From assembly GCF_000003815.2 (NCBI RefSeq), contig NC_049980.1:8600196-8664195 (forward strand): a DNA stretch of 64,000 nt. Reading direction: 5' to 3'. This document shows, in pieces, positions 63,195 to 64,000 of the stretch (the first letter of the stretch is position 1; every line of letters starts with the position of its first letter). This DNA is from Branchiostoma floridae (lineage: Eukaryota; Chordata; Leptocardii; Amphioxiformes; Branchiostomatidae). A program made the position numbers and the translations under genes. Below the pieces are notes generated by a model that ran no database searches, was not told where the DNA came from, and saw nothing but the letters and a program-made list of their open reading frames with translations.

Positions 63195-64000
63195 CCGTTG
63201 CATAATAGCCCGGATCTACGACTGAATGGGCAAAATTGAACGTACGCAGCCATTTCCCGCCATTTTTATATCTACGCTAGCAGTGAAGTGTTACGTCATA
63301 GCGGTTGTGACGGACAGAAGTTAAATGAAAATTCTTGACAGTATACGTCCGTTTTCTCATGACATTTTGTATGCTCATGCAGGTTTATGTTTTATGCATT
63401 TACTGACAGAAAAGGAAGGAACATCAGACGATGTATAAATGTACATAGCGGCAGTTAATTGTGCCGTGTTTCTTCCTACCGGTATTTTGTACCCCCTCCC
63501 AACCACGCGCCCGTTCGCCGTGTAATTCCGCGGCGTGTTACAATTACAATATTAACGTTACGCTTTTAGCAGGACAAGAGTGGCAGAAAAGTTACACAGA
63601 AGAAGTGGCAAGGGTAACCTATAACAGCAACATGTAACGTTAACTGGAGAAAATGATGCGTTGACAATTTGTCAAATCAGTATGGCTAGAGAAATCGTCG
63701 TAAACGTACCGGTATTATGATAATAGATGTTACCGCCGTCTGTACGTTTATATAAAGGGGTCCACTGTGTAAAACGAGAAATATTTCTGTGACACGAATC
63801 TTGACTACATTGACCTTCATAATTAGCTGATCATAATCTCTGTTGCTATTTAAGACAAACATGCTTGAAACGTACCTTACTTCATCAGTCAGTGTTGAGC
63901 ATGAATTTCTGTCATTCCAGTCGTGTGATCTTCAAAAAGCGCGCGAAAATGACAACAAACTTGGACGAGTCTACCTTGACAACAGGGGTTTATTTTGGTT

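Larger units (their letters stand above)
59416..64000. other. Downstream region: LRRC49 intron, possibly more
   Basis: No continuation exon of LRRC49 recognised. Contains a repeat copy (59490-59712), a common-looking interspersed sequence near 60745-60910, a GC-rich palindromic block near 62110-62350 and an assembly gap. Nothing else gene-like seen on either strand. Confidence 0.45.

Overview
The window looks like a draft assembly (three runs of N) of an invertebrate deuterostome genome, most likely a lancelet (Branchiostoma). This rests on intron-exon gene structure, chordate-like protein sequences (a CDC34/UBE2R-type E2, GALT, CEP162, LRRC49) and a dense load of short inverted-repeat transposons. 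The species call is inference. There are no operons, bacterial signals or CRISPR.

Layout. (1) 757-1883, minus: an unrecognised small membrane-protein gene (gene A), interrupted by a gap, whose last exon start is present three times. (2) 1884-5961: intergenic, with two large hairpin repeats. (3) 5962-21259, plus: UBE2R2/CDC34-type ubiquitin-conjugating enzyme in five coding exons. Its 10.7 kb first intron holds a clean hAT-type element with an 8-bp target duplication, and its fourth intron holds a 47-bp minisatellite. (4) 24408-30623, minus: GALT, ten confident coding exons and a candidate first exon near 30.9 kb. (5) 31939-38831, minus: CEP162 in four coding exons, including a 2.9 kb first coding exon with a lineage-type 11-residue repeat. 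(6) 44165-59415 and beyond, plus: LRRC49 (tubulin polyglutamylase complex subunit), eight coding exons, continuing past the window. CEP162 and LRRC49, both centriole/cilium/tubulin genes, are head to head. GALT converges on UBE2R2.

The strongest unexplained pattern is recurrent tandem duplication of splice junctions. In four genes a short unit spanning the end of an intron and the start of the next exon is repeated in tandem: gene A 3 x 141 bp, UBE2R2 about 3 x 67 bp, CEP162 10 x 57 bp, LRRC49 9 x about 103 bp. LRRC49 also has a duplicated 5' splice site (2 x 166 bp). In gene A the repeat stays in frame and would add 47-residue hydrophobic segments. In LRRC49 every copy encodes a complete leucine-rich repeat. 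In UBE2R2 and CEP162 use of a decoy copy leads quickly to a stop. Whether this reflects a mutational mechanism, a source of isoforms or an assembly effect cannot be decided from the sequence alone.

The rest is mostly introns and intergenic DNA populated by several terminal-inverted-repeat families, each present in multiple copies here, plus tRNA-derived SINE-like pieces and hairpins. Exon boundaries were set by eye from splice consensus, reading-frame phase and recalled family similarity; all phases of the four named genes are consistent.
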